Source: Yersinia enterocolitica (GTDB lineage: Bacteria; Pseudomonadota; Gammaproteobacteria; Enterobacterales; Enterobacteriaceae). From it: 64,000 nucleotides of DNA. The position numbers were made by a program, and so were the translations under genes. The notes beneath the pieces were generated by a model. The model was not told the DNA's origin. It searched no databases and saw only the letters and a program-made list of their open reading frames with translations. Location of the stretch: the NCBI GenBank assembly GCA_002082245.2, contig NBTC02000002.1, forward strand, positions 4,340,001 to 4,404,000, given 5' to 3'. This document shows, one piece after another, positions 1-8,963 of this stretch; within the stretch, counting starts at the first letter, position 1, and each line of letters begins with the position of its first letter.

Positions 1-2
1 TA

Positions 3-116
3 GATGAGATACGTAAAAATAGCGAAATAATTAGAAACTTAGAAAAAGAAGGGAAAGTAAAAATAGTAGGTAGCATGTACAACTTAAATGGTGGTGTGGT
101 CGAGTTCATTATGTAA
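3..116 (+). CDS. C-terminal end of a probable beta-class carbonic anhydrase (5' part outside window)
   Basis: An open frame enters from the left edge and stops at TAA 114-116, giving 37 residues. The tail reads IRKNSEIIRNLEKEGK, then KIVGSMYNLNGG and VEFIM. This pattern (IRxxSxIIxxLExxGKxKIVGxMYxxxxGxVEF) is the usual C-terminus of bacterial beta-carbonic anhydrases, which interconvert CO2 and bicarbonate. The zinc-binding part lies outside the window, so the family call rests on the tail only. A perfect hairpin follows the stop directly, which marks this as the end of a transcription unit separate from the secretion operon. Confidence 0.6.
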   Translation, partial: DEIRKNSEIIRNLEKEGKVKIVGSMYNLNGGVVEFIM

Positions 117-139
117 TATGTTTGCTTTAATTCTATCCC

Positions 140-167
140 ATTCCCCTTGATAAACGTCAAGGGGAAT
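140..167 (+). terminator. Hairpin after the carbonic anhydrase gene
   Basis: The arm ATTCCCCTTGA (140-150) pairs perfectly over 11 bp with TCAAGGGGAAT (157-167) around a 6-nt loop. It starts 24 nt after the upstream stop codon. The downstream sequence is AT-rich but has no clean T run, so termination efficiency is uncertain. Confidence 0.65.
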
Positions 168-825
168 AATAATTACTTCTGATAGGGTATTAAATTAGAT
201 ATCCTGTTATTTTTTTTATTACACACACCTGCTTGGCTAAGAATAGTATTTATGCTTATATAAATGAGACGGTGTTATAATCAACGGCTGATAGCAGAGT
301 GTCTAGTAAAGATTATTTTTTAAATTGAATCGCGGGTGCATAAAATAAGTATATGAATATTTGTAAAGGCAAAGCATATAATTGTTATAATTTTGTTTTT
401 AAGTAAATAACTTGCTTTCATATTGTTAAATGGTATTTATCTCTTGAAGTTTTTCGCCTTTATTGTATTTTAACCTCTGTGGTTGCATGTTTCTTTTGGG
501 ATGAATAAAACAAGTTTCAAACATTTTCAATAAGAATGATACCATCATGATGCTGTATTATCTTATTACTATGAATAATGCATTTTCATGACTAATGGTT
601 TTTGTCTAATTATTGACTTGATCAATTATTATCTGGTGACTTTATTCGTTAAGAATTATATATATGTATTAAATTATCGTTTAATATAAAATATAATTAT
701 AATATATAATTTAATTTGTTTTATTCATTAAACAAAAGTAATAATAATCACTTGTTTTCTTATCACATCAATGTTGTATGTGATTGGTCTTTATTAACCG
801 AGTGAATGTATTTGAGGGGTTATTT
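168..825. other. AT-rich intergenic region before the regulator and T2SS operon
   Basis: About 650 bp hold no convincing gene; only very short reading frames occur in any frame. A TATAAT hexamer lies at 276-281 without a good -35 partner. Several A/T-rich tracts follow (for example 650-720). Such DNA is a typical target for H-NS-type silencing. The promoter of the regulator or of the gsp operon probably lies here, but I cannot place it. Confidence 0.5.
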
Positions 826-1242
826 ATGTATGTCGATACAGTCTCTGTTGTCTCTGGCAGTAAATTTATTGATGTCAATGGGAAAGGAGTGATTGATTAT
901 GAAAAAGAGATATCACTGGATTGCTGTATGAACAAGATTCATTTTCATACTAAAAAGCTAACAATTGATATTAATGAAAAACAAAAGAGATTGGTAATGT
1001 GTTTATTTAGTGATGTCAACCGTAAGCAAGATATCATAAAAGTAGTATGGTATGAAAATCATAAAAGTATTTCAGATAATAATTATCATCAATTAATACA
1101 TAAGTTTAGAGCACATTTAAAAAGTGCAGGGATACCTGATGGCATTGTTAAAACCATAAACAGATACGGTCTTAGATTAGATGCAGGGATATTAAAAAAT
1201 ATGGTATCAAACAAAATGAATGATAGGTTTATTGGCTACTAA
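826..1242 (+). CDS. Small stand-alone winged-helix (OmpR/ToxR-type) putative transcriptional regulator
   Basis: The protein has 138 residues from ATG 826, which has GAGGGG seven bases upstream; a TTG at 784 would extend the frame without a ribosome site. Residues about 45-125 fit an OmpR/PhoB-type winged helix: a conserved start (LTIDINEKQKRLVMCLF), a central VVWYEN (compare the VW of this family), the recognition-helix region DNNYHQLIHKFRAHL, and the wing TINRYGLRLD (compare TVRGxGYxL). No receiver domain, membrane segment or sensor domain is visible. It lies 50 bp before gspC on the same strand, so it may control or be co-transcribed with the secretion operon. Its target is inference. Confidence 0.6.
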   Translation: MYVDTVSVVSGSKFIDVNGKGVIDYEKEISLDCCMNKIHFHTKKLTIDINEKQKRLVMCLFSDVNRKQDIIKVVWYENHKSISDNNYHQLIHKFRAHLKSAGIPDGIVKTINRYGLRLDAGILKNMVSNKMNDRFIGY

Positions 1243-1291
1243 AATAGACTTGTCACATCTGTGTTTTCCTCATTATAAATGAGAGGTTAGG

Positions 1292-1810
1292 GTGTTATCA
1301 TTTTTTAAGAAGATAGTTATAACACCCAGCCAAACTCTGTTTAGTAATAAAATAAATTTGCTAGATGTGCTCTTAATCTTACTTATTTTATATTGCCTCG
1401 GAATGCTTATTAATGCAGTGTCAAGTCAAAATGAAATGCCAGTTCCAATATTATATAAAGGTTACAATGGTGAGAATGATAAGGTAAAAAATAAAGAAAT
1501 AATGATAAAAGAGATCAAAAGGTTAAAGTTATTTAGCAAGGGCATTAAAGATAACATACAAAAAAACAATGTTACTAACGATATAGCTAATGCTCCTTTG
1601 TATATGGGGAGGCTGAAACTGGTTGGTATACTCGAACATGCAGACGAGTCAAAATCTATCGCCATAATAGACTCTGGCGTGGCACAAGAAACCTACTTTA
1701 CTCATGATAGAGTAGCCGGTACTAATAGTGTTATTATTGTAAAAATACTTAAGGATAAAGTAATTATTAGTGATGATGAGGTTTATTATTCACTGGTTAT
1801 ATTGGAGTGA
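1292..1810 (+). CDS. gspC: T2SS inner-membrane protein GspC, short form without PDZ domain
   Basis: GspC links the inner-membrane platform of the type II secretion system to the secretin GspD. The protein starts at GTG 1292 (GAGAGG upstream) and has 172 residues. It has a short cytoplasmic N-terminus, one membrane segment (about residues 22-42), a linker, and a periplasmic HR domain (about 105-172) with the typical APLYMGRLKLVGIL start and an IAIIDSGVAQETYFTHD core. It ends right after the HR domain. Most GspC proteins are 270-300 residues with a C-terminal PDZ or coiled coil, so this is a minimal form. It is the first gene of the gsp operon, 34 bp before gspD. Confidence 0.85.
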   Translation: MLSFFKKIVITPSQTLFSNKINLLDVLLILLILYCLGMLINAVSSQNEMPVPILYKGYNGENDKVKNKEIMIKEIKRLKLFSKGIKDNIQKNNVTNDIANAPLYMGRLKLVGILEHADESKSIAIIDSGVAQETYFTHDRVAGTNSVIIVKILKDKVIISDDEVYYSLVILE

Positions 1811-1844
1811 GTACGCCCTGAATTAAAATGTAAGGGGAGTGTGA

Positions 1845-3821
1845 ATGCATATCAATAATGTCTTCTTGGCATATGGTCGTATATTTTGTTATTTTATTAA
1901 AATCACATCACTGACACTATCAAAAATAACTATAGTGCTAGTTTTCTTACCACTAGGTGTAAATAGTGAAAGTTTCTCTGCGCTGTTCAAAGATGCAGAT
2001 ATAAAAGAGTTTATTAATACAGTAAGCAAGAATATCAATAAAACTATAATAATAGATCCTAAAGTTCAAGGTTTGGTTAGCGTCCGTAGTTATGAACTAT
2101 TAGATCAAGATAAATACTATCAATTCTTTCTTAATGTACTCGATGTTTACGGATATACCGTAGTGGAAATGCCTAATAATATCTTGAAGGTAATACCATC
2201 AAAACGAGCTAAAGGTTCAGTTGTTCCTACACTAAGAGAATCGGGGGAAACTTATGGGGATGAACTTATCAATAGAATATTCCCACTTAAACATATCTCT
2301 GCCAAGAGTCTTGCCCCACTATTGCGCCAATTAAATGATAATTCTGAATCTGGTAATATTATTCACTATGAGCCATCAAATACTATATTAATTACGGGAC
2401 GCGCTGCTGTAGTAAACCGCTTGTACTCGATAATCAATACATTCGACCAAGCCGGAGATATAGATGTTGAATACTATAAATTGAAACATGCTAATGCTGT
2501 TGATGTGACTAAACTAGTCAATGAAATCATAAATCAAACAACTTCCAACAAACAAGAGCCATTCAATTTAGGAAGAATGATTGCTGATGATAGGACTAAC
2601 TCTGTATTGGTGAGTGGTGATAGCCATATCAGAAAAAAAGCCATTAAAATGATAAAGGAGCTTGACCATCAACAGAATAGTTATGGAAACACAAAAGTTA
2701 TATATATGAAATATGCTCAAGCATCGAAACTTTTGGAGGTGCTAACTGGCATTAGCCAAGGTTTTCTCAGTAACAAAAAAACAAACTCGACAGGCAAGAA
2801 ACAGAGTGGAAATATTGCCATTAAGGCATATGATCAAACAAATGCTTTGGTCATTACAGCTGAACCGAAAATGATGAGAGAGTTAGACTTGGTTATCGAA
2901 AAGTTAGATATCAGACGAGCTCAAGTCTTGGTCGAGGCCATCATAGTTGAGACCCAAAATGGAGAGGGATTAAACCTTGGCATACAATGGGAAAATAAAT
3001 TTTCTGGTGGGGTCAACTTTATCCCAAACTCAGGAAGGACAAGAAATAATAGTGACGGTCTACTGCCCATGGCAATTACAGGATTAACTGCAGGCTTTTA
3101 TAAAGGTAACTGGAGTGGTTTATTTACTACCCTGGCAACTAATTCAAATAATAATATTCTGGCAACACCGAGTATTGTCACGTTGGATAATATGGAGGCT
3201 GAGTTTAATGTAGGTCAAGAGGTTCCTGTACTGACATCGACACAAACAACATCTACAGATAGGGTCTATAACTCAATCTCAAGGCAAAATGTTGGTGTCA
3301 TGTTGAAAGTGAAACCACAGATAAACAAAGGTGATTCGGTTCTTCTTGAAATCCGACAGGAGGTATCAAGTATTGCTGACGGTTCTGACGTCACTGCTAA
3401 TAATTTAGGCTCTATTTTTAACAAGAGAGTCGTTAATAATGCAGTTCTGGTAAAAAGTGGTGAGACGGTTGTTGTGGGTGGGCTATTAGATAAAAAGATA
3501 AATAAAACAGTAAATAAAGTTCCTATCTTGGGGGATATTCCTTTTATTGGTGGTTTTTTTAGGCAGAAAAAAGAGAAAATTGAAAAAAGTAACCTTATCT
3601 TATTCATTAAGCCAACAATACTCAGGGAAACAAATGACTATAACTTGGTGACCGCAGAGAAATACACTGAATATAATCATGGGAATACAAATAAGCCTTT
3701 TATAAATAGTGCTCTAAAGTATTATAAGGAGAGGGGGGGAGAAAAAAGAAATCATGATGATTTCAATAAACTTAAAAAGGATATAAGGGCATTTTACCGT
3801 GACGTAGGGATTGAGTTATGA
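1845..3821 (+). CDS. gspD: T2SS outer-membrane secretin GspD
   Basis: GspD is the outer-membrane channel of the type II system. It has 658 residues, a normal length. A signal sequence with a long N-region ends around residue 40. An N0 domain follows (about 42-115), then N1-N3 repeats with the usual LKHISAKSLAPLLRQL, YYKLKHANAVDVTKLV and YMKYAQASKLLEVL starts. The secretin core (about 370-600) contains VEAIIVETQNGEGLNLG, VPVLTSTQ, NVGVMLKVKPQIN and the end VPILGDIPFIGGFFR. The C-terminal 45 residues look like the pilotin-binding S-domain, consistent with the gspS gene at 11.5-11.8 kb. A 4-base overlap with gspE suggests coupled translation. Confidence 0.95.
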   Translation: MHINNVFLAYGRIFCYFIKITSLTLSKITIVLVFLPLGVNSESFSALFKDADIKEFINTVSKNINKTIIIDPKVQGLVSVRSYELLDQDKYYQFFLNVLDVYGYTVVEMPNNILKVIPSKRAKGSVVPTLRESGETYGDELINRIFPLKHISAKSLAPLLRQLNDNSESGNIIHYEPSNTILITGRAAVVNRLYSIINTFDQAGDIDVEYYKLKHANAVDVTKLVNEIINQTTSNKQEPFNLGRMIADDRTNSVLVSGDSHIRKKAIKMIKELDHQQNSYGNTKVIYMKYAQASKLLEVLTGISQGFLSNKKTNSTGKKQSGNIAIKAYDQTNALVITAEPKMMRELDLVIEKLDIRRAQVLVEAIIVETQNGEGLNLGIQWENKFSGGVNFIPNSGRTRNNSDGLLPMAITGLTAGFYKGNWSGLFTTLATNSNNNILATPSIVTLDNMEAEFNVGQEVPVLTSTQTTSTDRVYNSISRQNVGVMLKVKPQINKGDSVLLEIRQEVSSIADGSDVTANNLGSIFNKRVVNNAVLVKSGETVVVGGLLDKKINKTVNKVPILGDIPFIGGFFRQKKEKIEKSNLILFIKPTILRETNDYNLVTAEKYTEYNHGNTNKPFINSALKYYKERGGEKRNHDDFNKLKKDIRAFYRDVGIEL

Positions 3822-5324
3822 ACCAAGATGAGAAGAAGTTAGTACCATTAACATTGAATTGGTCTAAAGATAATGGTGTTATCTTACTCCCAGTAGAAAA
3901 TGGATATCAAATTATATGCCGCCATTCAGCTTCGCTTGAGGCAATACTTGAAGGGAATAGAGTCGCCTATCAACCTATGGGCCTTGATTTTGTTACTGAT
4001 GATGAGTTTAATAATACTCTGACGGCCACGTATCAAAATAGTTCAATGCAGTCACATAAAATAATGAATGCAATAAGTGATGAGATCGCGATTTATTCAT
4101 TTGCTAGTGAATTGTCTGACAGTGAAGACCTATTGGACTCAGATAATGAGGCTCCAGTAATAAGACTAATCAATACCATTTTAACAGAAGCAATTAAAAA
4201 TTTAGCGTCAGATATCCATATAGAATCTTTCGAAAAAAAAACTGGCTATCAGATTTCGTATTGATGGAGTATTAAAAAATATATTAGAACTGAAACACAG
4301 TGTAGCACTATTATTAGTTTCTCGGATTAAAGTTATGGCGAAATTAGATATTGCAGAGAAGCGTATTCCCCAAGATGGACGTATTGCACTGAACTTGGCC
4401 GGGCGAGTTTTAGATGTTCGCGTGTCTGTTCTACCGTCAAATCATGGTGAGCGCGTAGTTATGCGCTTACTGGACAAAAGCAGTATTAAGTTGGACTTAC
4501 AATCTTTAGATATGTCAGCAAAAAACTATGGCTTGATGAAAAAACTGGTGCTCAAGCCTCATGGTATTATATTGATTGTTGGCCCTACGGGTGCAGGCAA
4601 AAGTACTACACTCTATGCAGCTCTAATGGGAATAGATTCAGGTGAAAGGAACATTATGACTGTCGAGGATCCCATCGAGTTTGATATTGATGGTATATCT
4701 CAGACACAGGTTCATTCAAAAATTGGCATGACTTTCTCTCGAAGCCTAAGAGCAATACTGCGACAGGACCCTGATGTTATTCTTATTGGCGAAATACGAG
4801 ATGTGGAAACTGCACAAATAGCAGTACAAGCCTCTTTAACCGGCCATTTAGTTTTATCAACGTTACATGCTAACAGTGCTGTTGGTGCTGTAACCAGGCT
4901 GAGAGATATGGGGATCGAACCCTTTATGCTATCAAGCTCATTATTGGCAGTATTATCTCAACGTTTGGTGCGCCGACTATGTATCGAGTGTCGGCAAGAG
5001 TATACATTTATGCCGGAGCAACTAAACAGCTTGGGCATAAATTATGGAATGACCATAGCAGGAAATACGCATCGTGCGATAGGTTGCGACAAATGTAATG
5101 CGGCCGGTTATCGCGGGCGAATAGCTTTGCATGAGCTCTTAGTTGTTGATAATCGCTTACGGGAAGGTATTTATAAAGGCTATAGTGAGCATGATCTTGT
5201 CCAGTTGGCGCAGCAAACTATACGCAGCATTGAACAAGATGGGGTGGATAAAGTTATGACTGGCTTAACAACAATTGAAGAAGTGGTCAGGATAAGCTTA
5301 GAGGACAAGCATGCCTGTATTTAA
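3818..5324 (+). pseudogene. gspE: T2SS ATPase GspE, interrupted by a frameshift in an A9 tract
   Basis: GspE is the cytoplasmic ATPase that powers pseudopilus assembly. The frame starting at ATG 3818 runs to TGA 4262-4264 and breaks after [12 protein letters not shown]. The next frame continues [11 protein letters not shown]...[14 protein letters not shown] to 5324. Frame changes at nine consecutive A (4233-4241); with eight A the gene reads through as 501 residues, the normal length. Everything downstream is intact: Walker [10 protein letters not shown] (about 255-263), Walker B region [12 protein letters not shown], His box [12 protein letters not shown] and a CxxC/CxxC zinc site. As sequenced, the second half is not translated from its own start. 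Slippage, phase variation or a sequencing error would restore it. ATG 4335 is only an internal methionine. Confidence 0.9.
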
Positions 5325-6519
5325 ATATGTCGCTATCAATAATAACGGAGTGAAAATAAAAGGTAATATTGATGCCGAAAGTATGTTGGCTGCCAGGAAT
5401 ATTATCTATCAAAGAAGATGGTATTTATTAAAGATTAATATCATAAAATTAAATTATTTTACAAGAGTAATGAAGTACTTTAACACTGTTAATAATGATG
5501 ATCTTGTGTTAGTTACTCGACAAATGTCGACATTAGTGAATGCAGCAATACCATTAGACGAAGTATTGGCAATTATCGAGAAGCAAAATAAAATGAATGT
5601 AATGAATAGTATAATATATGACATAAGGATGAAGATTATAGAAGGCTATTCATTTTCAGATTCACTTTCAAATTTTTCAAATGTTTTTAATCCATTATAT
5701 AGGTCAATGATCACTGCTGGTGAACTATCGGGGCATTTAGGTATGGTGTTGTCTCGACTTGCAGACCATATAGAACAAGCGCAGAAAGTGAAACGAAAAC
5801 TTGGACAAACACTTATATATCCGATTATTCTAATTTTAATGTCTCTCAGTGTGATTATTATCCTTTTATCGGTAGTTGTCCCTAATATAGTAGAGCAGTT
5901 TTACTTAGAGAGTAATGCATTGCCTTTTTCTACACAAGTTCTCATGACAGTTAGCAACGTGATAAAAAATAACATATTGACTATTTTAATGTTAATTTCT
6001 TCTGTGTTAATTGTAATTAATAGAATATTGAAAATAAAGAAGGTAAATAAACTCTTTGAATATTATTATTTGAAGATCCCTCTGGTTGGAGAGGTGATTA
6101 TTAGGTTGAACATATCCCGTTATTTAAGAACATTAACTATTTTAAACGGCAATAACGTTGATTTAATCCAGGCAATAAAAATAAGCAACTCTGCATTGAC
6201 AAATGAATATATTAAATCACAGTTAAAAAGCACCGCTAAGTTAATTAACGAAGGCAGTAGTCTATCGTCTTCTTTAACTATTAGCCGAGTATTCTCACCT
6301 ATGATAATACATATGATTGCATCAGGTGAACGAACTGGGACATTGGATGTTATGTTGGAAAAAGTGACTGCTGTCCAAGAAGATGAACTGATGGTTAAGA
6401 TAAATATATTTATAACAATACTAGAGCCAGCAATAATGATTTTCATGGCTGCATTTATCTTTTTTATTGTTTTGTCAATATTTCAACCAATATTGCAGAT
6501 TAACAGCCTAATTTCATAA
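5311..6519 (+). CDS. gspF: T2SS inner-membrane platform protein GspF
   Basis: GspF is the polytopic platform protein that works with GspE and GspL. The protein has 402 residues, a normal length. It shows the family layout of two homologous cytoplasmic helical domains, each with the [18 protein letters not shown] / [21 protein letters not shown] type start and the conserved [15 protein letters not shown] / [15 protein letters not shown] motif. Three membrane segments lie near residues 165-190, 220-240 and 370-395. The start ATG 5311 overlaps gspE by 14 bases. Confidence 0.93.
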   Translation: MPVFKYVAINNNGVKIKGNIDAESMLAARNIIYQRRWYLLKINIIKLNYFTRVMKYFNTVNNDDLVLVTRQMSTLVNAAIPLDEVLAIIEKQNKMNVMNSIIYDIRMKIIEGYSFSDSLSNFSNVFNPLYRSMITAGELSGHLGMVLSRLADHIEQAQKVKRKLGQTLIYPIILILMSLSVIIILLSVVVPNIVEQFYLESNALPFSTQVLMTVSNVIKNNILTILMLISSVLIVINRILKIKKVNKLFEYYYLKIPLVGEVIIRLNISRYLRTLTILNGNNVDLIQAIKISNSALTNEYIKSQLKSTAKLINEGSSLSSSLTISRVFSPMIIHMIASGERTGTLDVMLEKVTAVQEDELMVKINIFITILEPAIMIFMAAFIFFIVLSIFQPILQINSLIS

Positions 6520-6535
6520 TATATATCGAGGATGG

Positions 6536-6964
6536 ATGATGAAGGAGACGAAATCGGATGGATTTACATTGCTGGAAATTATGGTGGTTATCATGATTTT
6601 GGGTGTTTTGGCTAGCTTAACGATACCCAGTCTGATGTCTAATAAAAACCGAGCTGACCGGCAAAAGACATTAAGCGATATTGTTGCTTTAGAAAATGCA
6701 TTGGACATGTATAAGTTGGATAATGGCCATTACCCTACAGAGTTACAAGGTATTCATTCATTGGTTGTCAAACCAACAGAGGTACCCATCCCGAGAATTT
6801 ATCCTCAATATGGTTATATTCGGCGATTACCGCAAGATCCGTGGGGAAACGCTTACCAAATGAGTAATCCCGGAAAGAATGGAGAGATAGATATATTTTC
6901 TGCAGGACCGGATAGAGAAATAGGTAGTGAAGATGATATTGGCAACTGGAGTGTATCATCATAA
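6536..6964 (+). CDS. gspG: T2SS major pseudopilin GspG
   Basis: GspG is the main subunit of the periplasmic pseudopilus. The leader MMKETKSDG is cut before FTLLEIMVVIMILGVLA, a type III prepilin signal with Glu at +5. The 142-residue precursor carries the family body ALDMYKLDNGHYPTELQG and the C-terminal calcium-binding loop GPDREIGSEDDIGNW. The next ATG (6539) is better spaced from GAGGA and gives a leader one residue shorter. It should be processed by GspO, encoded downstream. Confidence 0.95.
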   Translation: MMKETKSDGFTLLEIMVVIMILGVLASLTIPSLMSNKNRADRQKTLSDIVALENALDMYKLDNGHYPTELQGIHSLVVKPTEVPIPRIYPQYGYIRRLPQDPWGNAYQMSNPGKNGEIDIFSAGPDREIGSEDDIGNWSVSS

Positions 6965-7016
6965 TTAAAACAGATATACGTAGTAACTTGAGTCCCGACA
7001 ACGCATAGGTAATTAC

Positions 7017-7385
7017 TTGCGATATTATACAGGTTTTACATTGTTAGAGGTTATGATCTCATTAGCTATTTTTGCTATTGCGGGTATCAGCATTATGAAA
7101 AATATTAGTGAACAATTAATTTTGACCAAAGCGTTAGAAGATAAGATGGCATCTTCTTGGGTTGCAGATAACGTTTTAGCTGAAATTAAAATAATGAATG
7201 TTACACAAAGCGGAGATTTGGCGAAGGGACGTCATTTTATGCTTAACCAATTTTGGTATTGGCAAACGAAGGAAGTATATAATCATAGTAAAGGATATCA
7301 TGAAGTTATCGTTGAAATTCGTAGTCAGGAAAATAGCGAACATCCTAATTATATAGTACAAAGACACCGGATTACTAATGACTAA
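7017..7385 (+). CDS. gspI: T2SS minor pseudopilin GspI
   Basis: The 122-residue protein starts at TTG 7017; no ATG or GTG start lies in this frame between the upstream stop and the leader. The leader is short (residues up to Gly before FTLLEVMISLAIFAIAG). The body has the GspI hallmark SSWVADNVLAEI, where GspI proteins carry WVADNQLAEL. GspI is part of the pseudopilus tip with GspJ and GspK. Only 52 bp separate it from gspG, so the expected gspH between them is missing. It overlaps gspJ by 8 bases. Confidence 0.88.
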   Translation: MRYYTGFTLLEVMISLAIFAIAGISIMKNISEQLILTKALEDKMASSWVADNVLAEIKIMNVTQSGDLAKGRHFMLNQFWYWQTKEVYNHSKGYHEVIVEIRSQENSEHPNYIVQRHRITND

Positions 7386-7986
7386 ACGTTTATCTTATGG
7401 CTTTACATTGTTAGAGGTACTACTTGCTGTTATTATTTTTACCATGATGAGTTTAACTATCTATCAGGCTGTTATTGTTATTGCGAAAGGAAGTGCCGCC
7501 GCGAGTAGTAAGGCAAAAATATTATATAGAATATACCAAGTAATAGAAAAACTTCAAGATGATATATCTCACGCGATAACATATCAAAATTTTATTTCAA
7601 ATGATTACCAAGGCGTTTCCTTCCAAATAGGGAAGGGGCTTTTGGGAAGTGATGATTTTGGGGTTTATTTCTTACTAAATAATAATGATAATTTAAAATA
7701 CGATTTTGACTATATGCCAGAAAGTATAGGCTATAGGTTGAAAAATAAAGTTTTACAAAAATTATCTTATACTAAAATTGGTTGCATAGAAGATCCGGAA
7801 TACAAGATTTTAGATGCTATAGATGGAGTCTCAGCATTTAGAATGCAGATATATCATGAAAGAAAATGGCTAAATGAGTGGCGGAGCGACGTTGTCTTAC
7901 CTCACGCCGTTGAATTTACCATAGAATTGGGAGGTATTGGCATGGTAAGACGAGTTATTATTTTATTGAATAGTGGAGTTTTATAA
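7378..7986 (+). CDS. gspJ: T2SS minor pseudopilin GspJ
   Basis: The 202-residue protein has the prepilin leader MTKRLSYG cut before FTLLEVLLAVIIFTMMS. It shows the GspJ pattern of a conserved early helix (IYRIYQVIEKLQDDISHAI) and a beta-rich body (SIGYRLKNKVLQKLSYT, YHERKWLNEWRSD near the C-terminus). It is a tip pseudopilin partnering GspI and GspK. The next gene starts after 2 bases. Confidence 0.9.
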   Translation: MTKRLSYGFTLLEVLLAVIIFTMMSLTIYQAVIVIAKGSAAASSKAKILYRIYQVIEKLQDDISHAITYQNFISNDYQGVSFQIGKGLLGSDDFGVYFLLNNNDNLKYDFDYMPESIGYRLKNKVLQKLSYTKIGCIEDPEYKILDAIDGVSAFRMQIYHERKWLNEWRSDVVLPHAVEFTIELGGIGMVRRVIILLNSGVL

Positions 7987-7988
7987 TT

Positions 7989-8963
7989 GTGGATAGTTTA
8001 GAGACACAGCATGGTGCTGCACTATTGCTAGTATTATCTATTCTATTATTGATTAGCACAATGGCTTTCACGTCACTTTATCACTGGTCTGATTTATATA
8101 ATCTATTTAAGATAAGTGAAATAAGAAAGTCACAGAAATGGATATTATTAGAAATTGAAGGTGAGATGTTAAACAGAATCATTGGGCCTCTATTAAATTC
8201 TAAATATATAGGTGATGAGTTAGGTCACAGTTTGACCCATCCCAAAACCATTAAAATAAACGAGAATGATATATATTATAATTTGGTTGATAGAACTAAC
8301 TGCTTAAATATTTACTTTATTAAATATAAGTCATGCAATAATACAGTGGAATCTTATGCCAGGACGGTTTTTAAAAACATGTTAATTAATTCAGGGGGAG
8401 GAAAAGAAGAAATAAATAATATTATGGAATATATCTCTGGTTTTATTAACCGTGATTGTTGCGAAAATAACAAATATAATATCTATACTGGTTCAATACT
8501 TAGGCCAAAGTATACTAATTCCAATGATGATTTAGCTGTTTTTTTACCCGATTATAGTAATAAGTTACTTTTACAACTGACACCACTGATCTGTACTAGA
8601 AATGACAACGTATTATTAGTTAATATAAATACGCTTGAAATACAACATGCCAAGCTCGTTCAGGCAATGCTCATGAATACTCTTAGTGAAGAAGATATTG
8701 TCAGGGTTATATTATCCAAACCAGCAACTGGCTGGGGTAATGTTGAAAGTTTCTTTGATTCGATGTTAAATAATTCAGTGGTGGCAATCAATGATAGACA
8801 AAAGATAAGAGATATTTCCATGTCAAACTTTGCAACAGATGAGTATTTTATCTCATTATCATTTGGTCTTGATGGTAAGGATGAATATTATCAATTAAGT
8901 AACTTCCTTCATATTAAAAAGAAACAAGTTACGGTATTGCAGCGGATGTATGGTATTGGCTAA
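7989..8963 (+). CDS. gspK: T2SS minor pseudopilin GspK
   Basis: GspK caps the pseudopilus tip. The protein starts at GTG 7989 with GGAG upstream and has 324 residues, a normal size for this large pseudopilin. The N-terminal leader ends at QHG before AALLLVLSILLLIST; this family characteristically lacks Glu5. The body contains a C-x-N-I-Y stretch (NCLNIYF), an INRDCCENN segment in the region of the calcium sites, and VNINTLEIQHAKLVQAML, matching the family VNLNTA signature. The end overlaps gspL by 14 bases. Confidence 0.88.
   Translation: MDSLETQHGAALLLVLSILLLISTMAFTSLYHWSDLYNLFKISEIRKSQKWILLEIEGEMLNRIIGPLLNSKYIGDELGHSLTHPKTIKINENDIYYNLVDRTNCLNIYFIKYKSCNNTVESYARTVFKNMLINSGGGKEEINNIMEYISGFINRDCCENNKYNIYTGSILRPKYTNSNDDLAVFLPDYSNKLLLQLTPLICTRNDNVLLVNINTLEIQHAKLVQAMLMNTLSEEDIVRVILSKPATGWGNVESFFDSMLNNSVVAINDRQKIRDISMSNFATDEYFISLSFGLDGKDEYYQLSNFLHIKKKQVTVLQRMYGIG

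Noticed and set aside
4335-5324. Independent short ATPase gene starting at ATG 4335
   Set aside because: The methionine is the internal one in the conserved [12 protein letters not shown] segment; no ribosome site precedes it and the N-terminal part is in the other frame.
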